This document shows, in pieces, positions 28,185 through 36,887 of a stretch of DNA of 64,000 nucleotides. A program made the translations under genes and the position numbers. Every line of letters begins with the position of its first letter. Position 1 is the stretch's first letter. The DNA comes from Sphingobacterium zeae (GTDB lineage: Bacteria > Bacteroidota > Bacteroidia > Sphingobacteriales > Sphingobacteriaceae): the NCBI RefSeq assembly GCF_030818895.1, contig NZ_JAUTBA010000001.1, forward strand, positions 1,798,001-1,862,000, read 5' to 3'. The notes under the pieces were generated by a model. That model saw only the letters and a program-made list of their open reading frames with translations. It did no database searches and had not been told where the DNA came from.

Positions 28185-31100
28185 AATGTATCATGTCTTC
28201 GCTTAGTGGTGAATCTTCTTCGGCTTGAATCATTTTTCTTCCGTCAGCCAATTTTGCAAAAATATAGTAGAGTCCAGGGATAACGATAACGCCAAAGATT
28301 GTTCCGACGAGCATCCCCCCAAGTGCGGATGCACCTATGGTGTGATTACCTATGGCACCGGCTCCGCTGGCAAAGACTAGTGGAACAAGTCCAGCGATAA
28401 AGGCAAACGAGGTCATGAGAATAGGTCTAAAACGTGCTCTTGATCCCTCAATTGCTGCCTCTAATATACTGTCGCCGGCTTGTCGCCTTTTCACGGCAAA
28501 TTCTACGATAAGCACTGCATTTTTACCCAATAAACCAATAATCATAATCAGCCCGACCTGTGCATAGATGTCATTTTCAAGACCCATAGCTTTTAGGAGG
28601 AAGAAGGAACCAAATACACCGACAGGTAGTGACAAAAGAACCGCAAATGGAATGATGAAACTTTCATACTGCGCAGCAAGTACAAGATATACGAAAACTA
28701 AGACGACTAGAAAGACATAAATAGCTTCGTTTCCACGTTGCGCCTCATCATAAGACAAGCCCTCCCAGGCAACTTTATAGCCGTGCGGTAATGTCTGAAC
28801 CGCGGTTTCGTTGATTGCCTGAATAGCATCGGCCGTTGTATATCCATTGGCCGGAAGCCCGCGGATGGCGGCCGAATTGTACATATTGTAACGTGTAATC
28901 TCATTTGGCCCCTGTGTTTTTTTTAAGGTCATAAAGGCCGAATAAGGAACCATCTGGTCATGATCGTTTTTGACGTAAAGGTTCAGGATATCAGAAGGCA
29001 ACCTTCTAAATTCTGGTGAAGATTGTACATATACCTTGAAAAATTGACCAAAACGGATAAAGCCCTGTTCATAGGTACTACCGATGAGGATATTGAGGTT
29101 GTCCATGGCTTTACCTATAGAGACTCCCTTCTGCATAGCCGCATTATTGTCAAACACCAATTCGTATTGCGGGTAGTTGGCGGCAAAGAAAGTAAAGACT
29201 CCAGTCAGTTCCTTACGTTTCTTGAGATTGGCGATAAATGCTTTATTCACTTTATCGAAATCTTGGTAATCGGTGGTCCTATTGAGGTCGAGTAGGCGCA
29301 TGGAGAAACCACCTGAAGAACCAAAACCCGGAACAGCGGGAGGTTCGAAGAACTCTACTGTGGCGCCTAAATCTTTAGATTTTTCTTCCAGTTCTTCCAT
29401 GATCTCCTTAACAGAATGTTCACGTTCACCCCAGGTTTTGAGGTTGATAAGACAGGTTCCGGCATTCGATCCACGGCCTTCGGTCATGATTTCATAACCT
29501 GCCAGTGATGAGACAGATTCAACGCCATCTACCCCTTGACAGATCTTTTGGAGCTCTCTGGAAAGCTTATTGGTCTGTTCCAATGTTGATCCTGGAGGAG
29601 TCTGAATAATGGCATATATTGTACCTTGGTCCTCACTCGGTATAAAACCTCCTGGAAGCGTTTTGTTAATGACGAAAATGCCGACACAGAATGCGATTAA
29701 GATACCCCATGTAATGACTCTTCGGCTGGCAATTTTGCGCAGTAAAGTGGCATATTTGCCGGTTATTTTATCGAAAGTTCGGTTAAAAACGTCAAGGGAT
29801 TTTGTAAATATATTCGATTTTTTGGGTTTACCGTGGTTATTTTTTAATAACATTGCGGCAAGCACAGGAGTAAGGGTTAACGCGACTACTGCCGATATCA
29901 CGATGGAACTGGCCATAGTAATTGAAAACTGCCGATAAAATGTTCCGACAGGACCCGTCATAAACGAAATAGGAATGAAAACGGCTACCATAACAGCTGT
30001 GATGGCGATAATAGCACCTGCGATTTCGGCCATGACCTCCTTAACGGCCTTATATGGGGAGATCGAACTTTCTTCCATTTTGGCATGTACGGCTTCAATG
30101 ACCACAATGGCGTTGTCTACGACAATCCCGATGGCAAGCACCAATGCAAACAAGGTCACTAAGTTGATCGACATACCGAACCATTGGATGACGAAGAATG
30201 TACCGATCAGCGAAACGGGCACGGCGATGATTGGAATCAAAGTCGAACGCCAATCGCCAAGGAAAATAAACGTAACAATAGCAACTAAAATAAAAGCATC
30301 GCGTAGGGTATGCATCACCTGTTCGATAGAAGCATCCAAGAATTGGGATACGTCATAACTGATTTTATAGTCTATACCTGGAGGAAAGTTACCTTTCATC
30401 TCAGCAAGTTTGGCCTTTACATCTTTAATAACGTCATTAGCATTACTGCCATAATTCTGTTTCAACACAATTGAAGCCGAGGGATGCCCGTCTAAATTGG
30501 AATAGATATCAAAAAATTCACTTCCCAGTTCGACTTTAGCTACGTCTTTTAACTTGATGTTTTCACCTTCGCCATTCGCGCGGACGATAATATTGTCGTA
30601 TTCTTCAGGTGTATTGTATTGTCCTTTATAAGTTAGGACATATTCGAGGGATTGCGCTGCAATACCCGAGCTTTGTCCCAGTCGACCGGGACGGCCGATG
30701 ATACTTTGTTCTCCTATCGCTTTCATCACTTCATCTACTGATAAGCTATAGGCACGCATACGATCGGGATTTAACCAGACGCGCATGGCATATCTACGGC
30801 TACCCAAGATTTGTGATTTGGCGATACCATGAATACGATTGATTTCAGGAATGATGTTTACTGTTGCATAGTTGTACAAGAACTTTTCATCCATACTTTT
30901 ATTCGTACTGTAAAGATTCACGTACATCAGCATACTGGGCTGAATGGGATTAACGACGACCCCTTCCTTTTGAACAAGTTCAGGCAATAGGGGCATGACT
31001 TGATCTACCCGGGTCTTGACCAGTACTACGGCATCGTTGGGATCTGTGCCGGGGTCAAATACAACGTTTACGGTCGCTTCACCGGCGCTGGTTGCGTCGG

Positions 31101-31338
31101 TAGCGATATAGCGCATTCCCTGTACACCATTGATTGCATTCTCCAGTGTAATCAGGGAGGATTTTACAAGTACATCGGCACTTGCACCAGGGTAGGCAAT
31201 GGATACCGCCACTGTGGTCGGTGCGATTTTTGGAAATTGCTCAGTAGGAAGCTGCTTGATGGCCAAACCTCCGATAAATAGGATGACAACCGATATGACA
31301 ATAGCAAATACCGGTCGATGTATTACTTTTTTAAACAT
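28177..31338 (-). CDS. RND-family multidrug efflux permease (HAE1/AcrB type)
   Basis: The 1053-residue inner-membrane pump has the 12-helix AcrB layout with two large periplasmic loops. The N-terminus (FKKVIHRPVFAIVISVVI, then QLPTEQFPKIAPTTVAVSI) and GSSGGFSMRLL near the middle are typical. Helix 4 reads GIVVDNAIVVIEAV, with Asp408 followed by Asn409 where AcrB has two Asp. The helix 10 Lys is kept (GLLGKNAVLIVEF). It uses proton flow to expel drugs or other amphipathic compounds. It is the middle gene of the operon, 15 bp after the adaptor gene. The substrate range cannot be read from sequence. Confidence 0.95.
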   Translation of the reverse strand: MFKKVIHRPVFAIVISVVILFIGGLAIKQLPTEQFPKIAPTTVAVSIAYPGASADVLVKSSLITLENAINGVQGMRYIATDATSAGEATVNVVFDPGTDPNDAVVLVKTRVDQVMPLLPELVQKEGVVVNPIQPSMLMYVNLYSTNKSMDEKFLYNYATVNIIPEINRIHGIAKSQILGSRRYAMRVWLNPDRMRAYSLSVDEVMKAIGEQSIIGRPGRLGQSSGIAAQSLEYVLTYKGQYNTPEEYDNIIVRANGEGENIKLKDVAKVELGSEFFDIYSNLDGHPSASIVLKQNYGSNANDVIKDVKAKLAEMKGNFPPGIDYKISYDVSQFLDASIEQVMHTLRDAFILVAIVTFIFLGDWRSTLIPIIAVPVSLIGTFFVIQWFGMSINLVTLFALVLAIGIVVDNAIVVIEAVHAKMEESSISPYKAVKEVMAEIAGAIIAITAVMVAVFIPISFMTGPVGTFYRQFSITMASSIVISAVVALTLTPVLAAMLLKNNHGKPKKSNIFTKSLDVFNRTFDKITGKYATLLRKIASRRVITWGILIAFCVGIFVINKTLPGGFIPSEDQGTIYAIIQTPPGSTLEQTNKLSRELQKICQGVDGVESVSSLAGYEIMTEGRGSNAGTCLINLKTWGEREHSVKEIMEELEEKSKDLGATVEFFEPPAVPGFGSSGGFSMRLLDLNRTTDYQDFDKVNKAFIANLKKRKELTGVFTFFAANYPQYELVFDNNAAMQKGVSIGKAMDNLNILIGSTYEQGFIRFGQFFKVYVQSSPEFRRLPSDILNLYVKNDHDQMVPYSAFMTLKKTQGPNEITRYNMYNSAAIRGLPANGYTTADAIQAINETAVQTLPHGYKVAWEGLSYDEAQRGNEAIYVFLVVLVFVYLVLAAQYESFIIPFAVLLSLPVGVFGSFFLLKAMGLENDIYAQVGLIMIIGLLGKNAVLIVEFAVKRRQAGDSILEAAIEGSRARFRPILMTSFAFIAGLVPLVFASGAGAIGNHTIGASALGGMLVGTIFGVIVIPGLYYIFAKLADGRKMIQAEEDSPLSEDMIHYE

Positions 31339-31353
31339 GATGCTGTTTTTTAG

Positions 31354-32439
31354 TTACTCTGCATATAAATCTAAGTTTGACATGACTTTCTCCGGAGTCT
31401 GATATTTGGATTCAATGGTCTGGTTTTCCTGTACCATGCGAAGTCCATTCAGCAGAATCTTTTCGTCCTTGCTCAATCCGGAAGAAACAACATAGATATG
31501 CGGCAGTTCGGCAGCAACTTTTATTTCTCTAGCTTTTACTTTGTTATCTTTTGTAATAACATATACGTATTTTTTTTCAAGCTCCTCGAAAGTCGCTTTT
31601 TGGGGGATCATAAGCGCATTGTTATAGGGTGAAGTAATGACAATATTCCCTGTCTCGCCATAACGTAATAAGCCCTTTGGATTCGGAAAAGTCGCTCGGT
31701 AGGCAATATTTCCCGTTTCATTATTGAAGTCTGATTCGATGGTCTCGACAATTCCCTCATGACCGAATTCTTTTCCATTGGCCATATTTAGCCGTACATG
31801 CAGCGGGCTATTGTCTTTTTTTGCGTCCATTTGATTGAGATATTCCACTTCGGGGACATTGAAGTAAACCCACATCTTACTATTGTCGGACAGTTCAGTG
31901 ATCAACTCGCCCTCATCCACAAGACTTCCTTTACGCACATGTAGCTTACCCACGATTCCGGAAAACGGTGCTACGATGTCCGTAAATTTGAGATGCGTAT
32001 TCATCGCGGCTAGTTCAGCCTTGGCTTTTTCATATTTTGCTTTTGCCATTTCAGTTTCCTGCGGAGCGACAATATCTTTTTCTGACAGATTTTTGGTGTT
32101 CTGATATTCGATTTCAGCATATTTTACCTCTGCTTTAGCACGATTAACATCGGACTCATAGAGGTTGGGCATGATTTTAAAGAGGGGTTGTCCTTTTTGT
32201 ACAAATTGACCTTCATCGACAAATATCGATTGAATATAGCCTTTTTCCTGCGCGCGGAGTTCAATATGGTTGATCGAACGGATTTGGGCGACATAGTCTT
32301 TATTGACGATGGTATCCTTGACCAAAGGAGTAGTGACGTTGAAAACTGCAGCTTCTTTTTTCTCTTTTTTTTCTGACTGGCAGCTTGTCGATAGCATAAT
32401 AAGGCACAGGCTTGTATACATGAAGCTTTTCATGAACAT
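31354..32439 (-). CDS. RND efflux periplasmic adaptor lipoprotein
   Basis: The 361-residue protein has a lipoprotein signal (STSC, Cys20) and membrane-fusion-protein domains: a barrel-sandwich half (AQEKGYIQSIFVDEGQFVQKGQ), a coiled-coil hairpin (about 90-145, rich in A/E/K), the second half (APFSGIVGKLHVRKGSLVDEG) and a beta-barrel plus membrane-proximal region to the end. It links the inner-membrane pump to the outer-membrane channel. It is the first gene of the operon. An in-frame ATG at codon 3 (MKSFMY) is an equally good start. Confidence 0.93.
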   Translation of the reverse strand: MFMKSFMYTSLCLIMLSTSCQSEKKEKKEAAVFNVTTPLVKDTIVNKDYVAQIRSINHIELRAQEKGYIQSIFVDEGQFVQKGQPLFKIMPNLYESDVNRAKAEVKYAEIEYQNTKNLSEKDIVAPQETEMAKAKYEKAKAELAAMNTHLKFTDIVAPFSGIVGKLHVRKGSLVDEGELITELSDNSKMWVYFNVPEVEYLNQMDAKKDNSPLHVRLNMANGKEFGHEGIVETIESDFNNETGNIAYRATFPNPKGLLRYGETGNIVITSPYNNALMIPQKATFEELEKKYVYVITKDNKVKAREIKVAAELPHIYVVSSGLSKDEKILLNGLRMVQENQTIESKYQTPEKVMSNLDLYAE

Positions 32440-32542
32440 GATGATAGTTTTTAATTATTTTCGAAAAATTGAACAATAGTGTGACCTGCTTCCAAGTGAT
32501 TTTGAAAGCTTTTTTAATGTTTTTTAAGAAAGTATTAAAAAA

Positions 32543-32965
32543 TCACAGCCTGAATACACTGTAATGGATATACAGAGCGTTTTTTCGAGAAGTAAGCTGG
32601 TTGGAATTTGCAAGCGAAACTGCTGTGCGTGTATTTTGAAATTGAAGATGGATATACGATATTATATTCCCAAAATCATCCCCGGTAAGTGCAAATAAGT
32701 TAGGGCTATTGGAATCACTTGCCGCGTCATCATTTTCATTGTCATTTTCTGAAAAATATGCCCTTAATTTTTCATGCCGAGGACGTTTAGTTTTGCGAAT
32801 AACTTTGGTGTCATAATCTTCGCTTTTTACTTGCTTGTTGAAGTGATTGACAGCGTGAAGATTGCAGGAGGGGATATTATTTGGTGTTGGCACATGATAC
32901 CAGCCAAAACTGATAAGTATTGCGCAAACTACGCCGAACAGATATTGATGGAATTTTCCTTGCAT
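32543..32965 (-). CDS. Hypothetical small protein with N-terminal hydrophobic segment
   Basis: The 140-residue protein (start chosen at MQGKFHQYL; a 4-residue longer frame begins at 32977) has one hydrophobic segment, about residues 8-21, acting as a signal or anchor. A polar region rich in Lys/Arg then Asp/Asn (ENDNENDDAASDSNS) follows, and then a mixed C-terminus. I know no family. The start lies only a few bases after the predicted transcription start of the strong promoter at 32975-33005, which argues for the shorter start and a nearly leaderless mRNA. It lies upstream of the efflux operon on the same strand, but the 103-bp gap gives no sign that they share a function. Confidence 0.55.
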   Translation of the reverse strand: MQGKFHQYLFGVVCAILISFGWYHVPTPNNIPSCNLHAVNHFNKQVKSEDYDTKVIRKTKRPRHEKLRAYFSENDNENDDAASDSNSPNLFALTGDDFGNIISYIHLQFQNTRTAVSLANSNQLTSRKNALYIHYSVFRL

Positions 32966-32974
32966 CCTTGAAAG

Positions 32975-33005
32975 CAAATGTAATTAAACTTTAAAAATGA
33001 TACAA
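32975..33005 (-). promoter_or_regulatory. Bacteroidota-type promoter of the hypothetical gene at 32543-32965
   Basis: On the minus strand TTG, 20 bp, then TACATTTG matches the -33/-7 consensus with ideal spacing. The transcription start would be about 32969, four bases before the chosen start codon. Confidence 0.6.
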
Positions 33006-33072
33006 GTGCTTTTGGTCTACAAATTTTAAAGTTTAAGCGAATTGTTACAAAATGTTTAAATCGCATGTTAAC

Positions 33073-33084
33073 GCGTTTAAACGC
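33073..33084. repeat. 12-bp perfect palindrome in the gap before the YoaK-family gene
   Basis: GCGTTTAAACGC is a perfect palindrome in a 346-bp divergent gap (32978-33323). Position suggests a protein-binding site, but chance is not excluded. Confidence 0.3.
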
Positions 33085-33175
33085 CTTATTTTCGAAACAG
33101 CTCATTTGTTGACTGATAAAAAATCTGATGCCTTTTATATGATCTTAATCCTTTCGATATGAACTAATGTATTCG

Positions 33176-33201
33176 TATTTTTGACAAGTTTTATAACTTG
33201 T
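33176..33201 (+). promoter_or_regulatory. Candidate promoter plus overlapping operator-like palindrome
   Basis: TATTTTTG (33176-33183) matches TAnnTTTG. Directly after it, ACAAGTT (33184-33190) and AACTTGT (33195-33201) form a 7-bp inverted repeat with a 4-bp spacer across the expected start of transcription. This is where a repressor would bind. The gene start is 122 bp further on. Confidence 0.4.
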
Positions 33202-33323
33202 TGTCTAAGCTAACAACATGATGAGCTTTTGGCGAATGCTCATGACGGACAGCGTTTTGTAAATCCCAATCATAATCGTGCGGGTAAAATGAGGGATAAT
33301 GTAGGATATAAAGTTTAGTTCAA

Positions 33324-34058
33324 ATGTTTAGACACCAAGGAAGAGGAAGGAATTACATCCACAATTTGAAGTTAGCCTCTATTTTATCCTGTGTTGCGGG
33401 GCTGGTTAATATTACGGGAGTTCTTTCACTTAACACGTTGACCACAAATGTCACGGGGCACTTTGCTTTTTTTTCTGAGCAATTGATTTTGACAAATTAT
33501 AAAATGGCCTTGATTTATCTATGGTATATCGGCTTCTTTTTATTAGGTGCTTCCGTTTCAGGTTTCATTATTGAATTGGCCTCAAAAAAGAAATCCCATA
33601 ACGCCTATATCATCCCAATTTGTATAGAATCTATTATTTTGATTTCTGCAGGGCTTCTCCCAGTTTTCATCCGAATAAAACCACCGGTTTTAACGTTAAT
33701 TTCATTCGCCCTGCTTTTTGCGATGGGACTTCAAAATGCCTTAGTAACGAAAGTCTCTAAGTCCGTTGTCAGAACGACACATTTGACAGGATTGTTTACT
33801 GATTTGGGGATCGAAATTTCACAGTTGTTTTTTTATAAAGATGTTGGTGAACGCGTGAAACTAAAGAAAAGTATTTTTCTTAAACTGATGATTATTGCAG
33901 GTTTTTTTATCGGGGGGATACTCGGAGGTTTTATGTTTCAATTTTTTAAACTGAAAACATTATTACTACCCGCAGTAATGCTTTTGTTTGCTTTGTGGTA
34001 CGATCATATACTGCTTCAGTTTTATCATCTTAAACGAAGTTTAAGACACGATGAATAG
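33324..34058 (+). CDS. YoaK-family (DUF1275) membrane protein
   Basis: The 244-residue protein has about six hydrophobic helices. The N-terminal half has the family's pattern: LASILSCVAGLVNITGVLSL and then TTNVTGHFAF in the first loop, followed by LLFAMGLQNALVTK and RTTHLTGLFTDLGIEIS. DUF1275 proteins are integral inner-membrane proteins, possibly transporters, with no firm function. The gene is alone, with a possible repressor-controlled promoter. The length is typical. Confidence 0.85.
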   Translation: MFRHQGRGRNYIHNLKLASILSCVAGLVNITGVLSLNTLTTNVTGHFAFFSEQLILTNYKMALIYLWYIGFFLLGASVSGFIIELASKKKSHNAYIIPICIESIILISAGLLPVFIRIKPPVLTLISFALLFAMGLQNALVTKVSKSVVRTTHLTGLFTDLGIEISQLFFYKDVGERVKLKKSIFLKLMIIAGFFIGGILGGFMFQFFKLKTLLLPAVMLLFALWYDHILLQFYHLKRSLRHDE

Positions 34059-34170
34059 CGTCGGTTAACGAAAGTTTATTGCGATCACTAAATTATCTTT
34101 GGAGCCATTTGCACTTTGGCAGAATCTTTGTGTCTCGTCGTTAACGATATTGAGTAATATAGCAATTGAT

Positions 34171-34578
34171 ATGAACATAAGACTAACAGCCCTTCCATTT
34201 CTTCTATTTAGTTTCCTGTTTTTGGTGGGATGTCATAATAATCAACCGATCAGAATGATTGATAAAGATGGAAATACACATTTATTGACTAGAGAAGGTG
34301 ATCGAAAAGGTGAATTAGGGCTAGAGCGAATTATCGCACGTGGCAATGACACGGTAATAACCATTGACGGTACAGGCCGTAAAATGATTTGGACAGCTTC
34401 CGATGTGACAAATATAGACACGACAAAGATTCAATACTATCTTAAAAAGAGAAATGGAAACAGTGTTCATATTTATACACCGGTCGATGTCAATCAAAAT
34501 TTTATAAATGCTGAGGATAGTCAAAATGTTTTGTCCGATCCTTATGATCATAAAGAAGAGAAAAAATCCCTACTATAG
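34171..34578 (+). CDS. Hypothetical lipoprotein
   Basis: The 135-residue protein is a predicted lipoprotein (MNIRLTALPF start, hydrophobic stretch, lipobox LVGC with Cys21). The longer frame from 34099 would bury this signal inside the protein, so the internal ATG at 34171 is chosen. The mature part has DKDGNTHLLTREGDRKGELG and further short beta-type segments and is hydrophilic. I recognise no family. It is separated from the YoaK-family gene by 112 bp on the same strand and ends just before a strong hairpin. Confidence 0.7.
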   Translation: MNIRLTALPFLLFSFLFLVGCHNNQPIRMIDKDGNTHLLTREGDRKGELGLERIIARGNDTVITIDGTGRKMIWTASDVTNIDTTKIQYYLKKRNGNSVHIYTPVDVNQNFINAEDSQNVLSDPYDHKEEKKSLL

Positions 34579-34605
34579 CTTTTTGGGAAAAAGCACAATT
34601 TGATT

Positions 34606-34646
34606 AAAAAGAAATCCTAGCAGGATAAATGCTAGGATTTCTTTTT
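34606..34646. terminator. Strong bidirectional terminator
   Basis: A 16-bp perfect stem (AAAAAGAAATCCTAGC at 34606-34621, GCTAGGATTTCTTTTT at 34631-34646) with a 9-nt loop has A and T tracts on its two sides. It serves the convergent lipoprotein and DUF6496 genes and overlaps the 3' end of the latter. Confidence 0.9.
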
Positions 34647-34808
34647 AGGAACTTTGGTACCTTCTTTCCGGGCTTCGGATAAGCCAATAGCAACAGCCTG
34701 TTTTTTAGAGGTTACTTTTTTTCCGCTGCCGGATTTCAATTTTCCTTCCTTCATTTCATGCATCGTCTTTTCGACTTTTTCAGATGCTTTTTCTGAATAT
34801 TTTGCCAT
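34632..34808 (-). CDS. DUF6496 small basic protein
   Basis: The 58-residue Lys-rich protein starts at MAKYSEKASEKVEKTMHEMK; the longer frame to 34883 adds an unlikely Cys-rich front. The pattern of alternating Lys/Glu followed by GSGKKVTSKKQAVAIGLSEA and a KKK tail fits DUF6496, short proteins common in soil bacteria. Function is unknown; the charge suggests nucleic-acid binding or a stress role. The stop codon lies inside the terminator hairpin. Confidence 0.8.
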   Translation of the reverse strand: MAKYSEKASEKVEKTMHEMKEGKLKSGSGKKVTSKKQAVAIGLSEARKEGTKVPKKKS

Positions 34809-34892
34809 AATCGTGTTTTTTAAAATGATCATTGAACACTTACTGCAAAAAGAACAGCGGTCTAAGTCCGATGGTTTGAACATTTTTTAAAC

Positions 34893-36704
34893 CTATTCAT
34901 TCAATTCATTTCCAGCGTTAATCACGGCTTTGTTTGCTACTTTAATTTTTTCGAGATCCATTTTTTGTATCTTACGGTCGTAAGTCAACAGTCCATTGAC
35001 TTCGTGTTCGACGTCGGTCGTTTGCGTATAAATTGCGACACTAAGACCTTTGTATCGGAGCAATTGCTCGACATTATCCATGAGGAATATATAGCGGTCG
35101 GTAAGTGCACCGATCGTGGGTTCGTAGGCATAGGCATTATTTTCGACAGGCCACATATGACCGCGGACAAATAGACCTACACCACCAAATTCACCAAGCG
35201 AGGCTGCTCTTTTGCCGTCAGGTTGTGAAGCACCTTGAGGACCAACATAGATATGCGTATCCACAAAATCACCATTTCCGGGGTCTCCATACGCTTTTTG
35301 ATAGGACGGATTGTTATTAAATCCGGAGTTCCCGTTTACTAATCGAGAAGGGTCGTATTGTTTGGTCCACGCTGTAATATTGCGTACATCGAAGGCACCC
35401 CAATTCTCGTTAAACGGCACCCAAGCAATGATGGATGGCGAATTGTAGTGGTCGTCAATGATGGCTTTGTATTCATCACGGAAAGCTTTTCGATAAATCG
35501 TTGTATCTTCTTCCGGATACCAGAGGCAGGGCATATCCTGCCACACGAGCAGCCCCATTTTATCTGCCCAGTAATAGAACCGCTGAGGCTCAGTTTTCAT
35601 ATGCTTACGTATGAGATTATACCCAGCTTTTTTTGTGAATTCGATATCATATTTTAGGGCCTCTTCGGTAGGAGCTGTTAAAATTCCGTCAGGCCAGTAT
35701 CCTTGATCTAGCAAACCAAGCTGCATAACAAATTTGTTATTCAATAAAGGCCTTACAATTCCGTTTACCTGACCAAGTTTAATATCACGCATGCCAAAAT
35801 AGCTCTTAACTTCATCGACAATTTCTCCATTCTTGCCGTGGATACTTAATTTTAAATCGTATAAAAAGGGCGAGTCAGGAGACCAAAGTTGAGGATTATC
35901 TATCGGAATACTAGACGGAATACCGGCTTGTAGTACCGTTTTTGAGATTTCTTTCCCGCCTACCGAAACGATGGCTGTAACTTTTGACTTTTGGGAAGTA
36001 TTGACCTGTAGTCTTAGCTGACTTTCGGCTACTTTAGGCAACAATTTGATCCCCTGTATATGGCATTTATTTACTGGTTCAATCCATACCGTTTGCCATA
36101 TTCCAGAGGAAAAAGTATAGTCACCGCGAGGTCCATTTTTGCCCGAAGGGTATTTACCGTCATTCTTATCGTGGGCAGCTACGACAATATTATTGGTGCC
36201 AGGCTTTAGAAACTCAGTGATATTGATCCAAAAGGAATCGTAACCACCTGAATGATTACCTGCCTTTTTTCCATTTACAAATACGGTCGCATCGTGATCC
36301 ACTGCACCAAAGTGAAGGATAATATCTTTCTCTTTCCAATGTTTAGGTAGTTCGAAATTCCTGTGGTACCAAAGGTTGATTTCTTGCTTGCGCTGTATTC
36401 CCGATAAATAGGATTCTGGGCAATAGGGGACAAGAATACTTTCCTGACTCTTATCAAAAGAAATCGGCATCACAGGGTTCAGCGCATTTGGAGCATCCTT
36501 ACCTCCGATATAATCCCATTTACCATTTAGACATAGCCAGTCGTTCCTTTCCATTTGAGGACGGGGATATTCGGAAAGTGGAATCTGTGTTTTATGGGCT
36601 GTTTCGGTCCATGGGGTAGAAAGTTGGGGATATTGTGCCAAAGCATTCATCCAACTGAAAAACGATAGTACTAGCGCAAAAATTGAGGTTTGGGTTTTTA
36701 TCAT
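34893..36704 (-). CDS. Glycoside hydrolase family 2 protein
   Basis: The 603-residue secreted protein (signal to about ALAQ, residue 23) has the GH2 order: jelly-roll sugar-binding domain (about 45-215, with [30 protein letters not shown] and [11 protein letters not shown]), an immunoglobulin-like domain (about 220-310) and a TIM barrel. The acid/base Glu is E433 in FNENWGAF and the likely nucleophile E505 in [11 protein letters not shown]2 includes beta-galactosidases, beta-mannosidases and beta-glucuronidases; the exact sugar cannot be told. It lacks the large C-terminal domain of LacZ. It has no SusCD partner nearby. A hairpin abuts the start codon (36706-36745). Confidence 0.9.
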   Translation of the reverse strand: MIKTQTSIFALVLSFFSWMNALAQYPQLSTPWTETAHKTQIPLSEYPRPQMERNDWLCLNGKWDYIGGKDAPNALNPVMPISFDKSQESILVPYCPESYLSGIQRKQEINLWYHRNFELPKHWKEKDIILHFGAVDHDATVFVNGKKAGNHSGGYDSFWINITEFLKPGTNNIVVAAHDKNDGKYPSGKNGPRGDYTFSSGIWQTVWIEPVNKCHIQGIKLLPKVAESQLRLQVNTSQKSKVTAIVSVGGKEISKTVLQAGIPSSIPIDNPQLWSPDSPFLYDLKLSIHGKNGEIVDEVKSYFGMRDIKLGQVNGIVRPLLNNKFVMQLGLLDQGYWPDGILTAPTEEALKYDIEFTKKAGYNLIRKHMKTEPQRFYYWADKMGLLVWQDMPCLWYPEEDTTIYRKAFRDEYKAIIDDHYNSPSIIAWVPFNENWGAFDVRNITAWTKQYDPSRLVNGNSGFNNNPSYQKAYGDPGNGDFVDTHIYVGPQGASQPDGKRAASLGEFGGVGLFVRGHMWPVENNAYAYEPTIGALTDRYIFLMDNVEQLLRYKGLSVAIYTQTTDVEHEVNGLLTYDRKIQKMDLEKIKVANKAVINAGNELNE

Positions 36705-36705
36705 G

Positions 36706-36745
36706 GTATACTTAATTGGTAATTCTATAGTGAATATAAGTATAC
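36706..36745 (-). promoter_or_regulatory. Hairpin directly upstream of the GH2 start codon
   Basis: GTATACTTA (36706-36714) and TAAGTATAC (36737-36745) form a perfect 9-bp stem with a 22-nt loop. In the mRNA the stem ends one base before the ATG at 36704. It could block ribosome access or be an operator in the DNA; neither is shown. Confidence 0.45.
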
Positions 36746-36850
36746 TAAAATGATTTAGTACATTATCAAAGAAATGTTACTAGTGGGGCTTTCGATATAG
36801 GGGTAGGTTGGTTCAAAAAAGAAATAGCTGTTGGATTAGACAAAACGATA

Positions 36851-36874
36851 GGAGCTGCCTTTTTGGGCAGCTCC
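36851..36874 (-). terminator. Hairpin after the M13 peptidase gene
   Basis: GGAGCTGCC (36851-36859) and GGCAGCTCC (36866-36874) form a 9-bp GC-rich stem just past the stop codon. The T tract on the minus strand is weak (TTTTG). Confidence 0.65.
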
Positions 36875-36887
36875 TGTATACTGCTTA

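Noticed and set aside
29975..30358. Plus-strand hydrophobic frame within the RND pump gene
   Set aside because: It is the mirror of transmembrane codons of the real gene on the other strand.
32188..32376. Plus-strand 62-codon frame with a Phe-rich end
   Set aside because: It lies antisense inside the adaptor gene; the Phe run comes from the Lys-rich mature N-terminus on the other strand.
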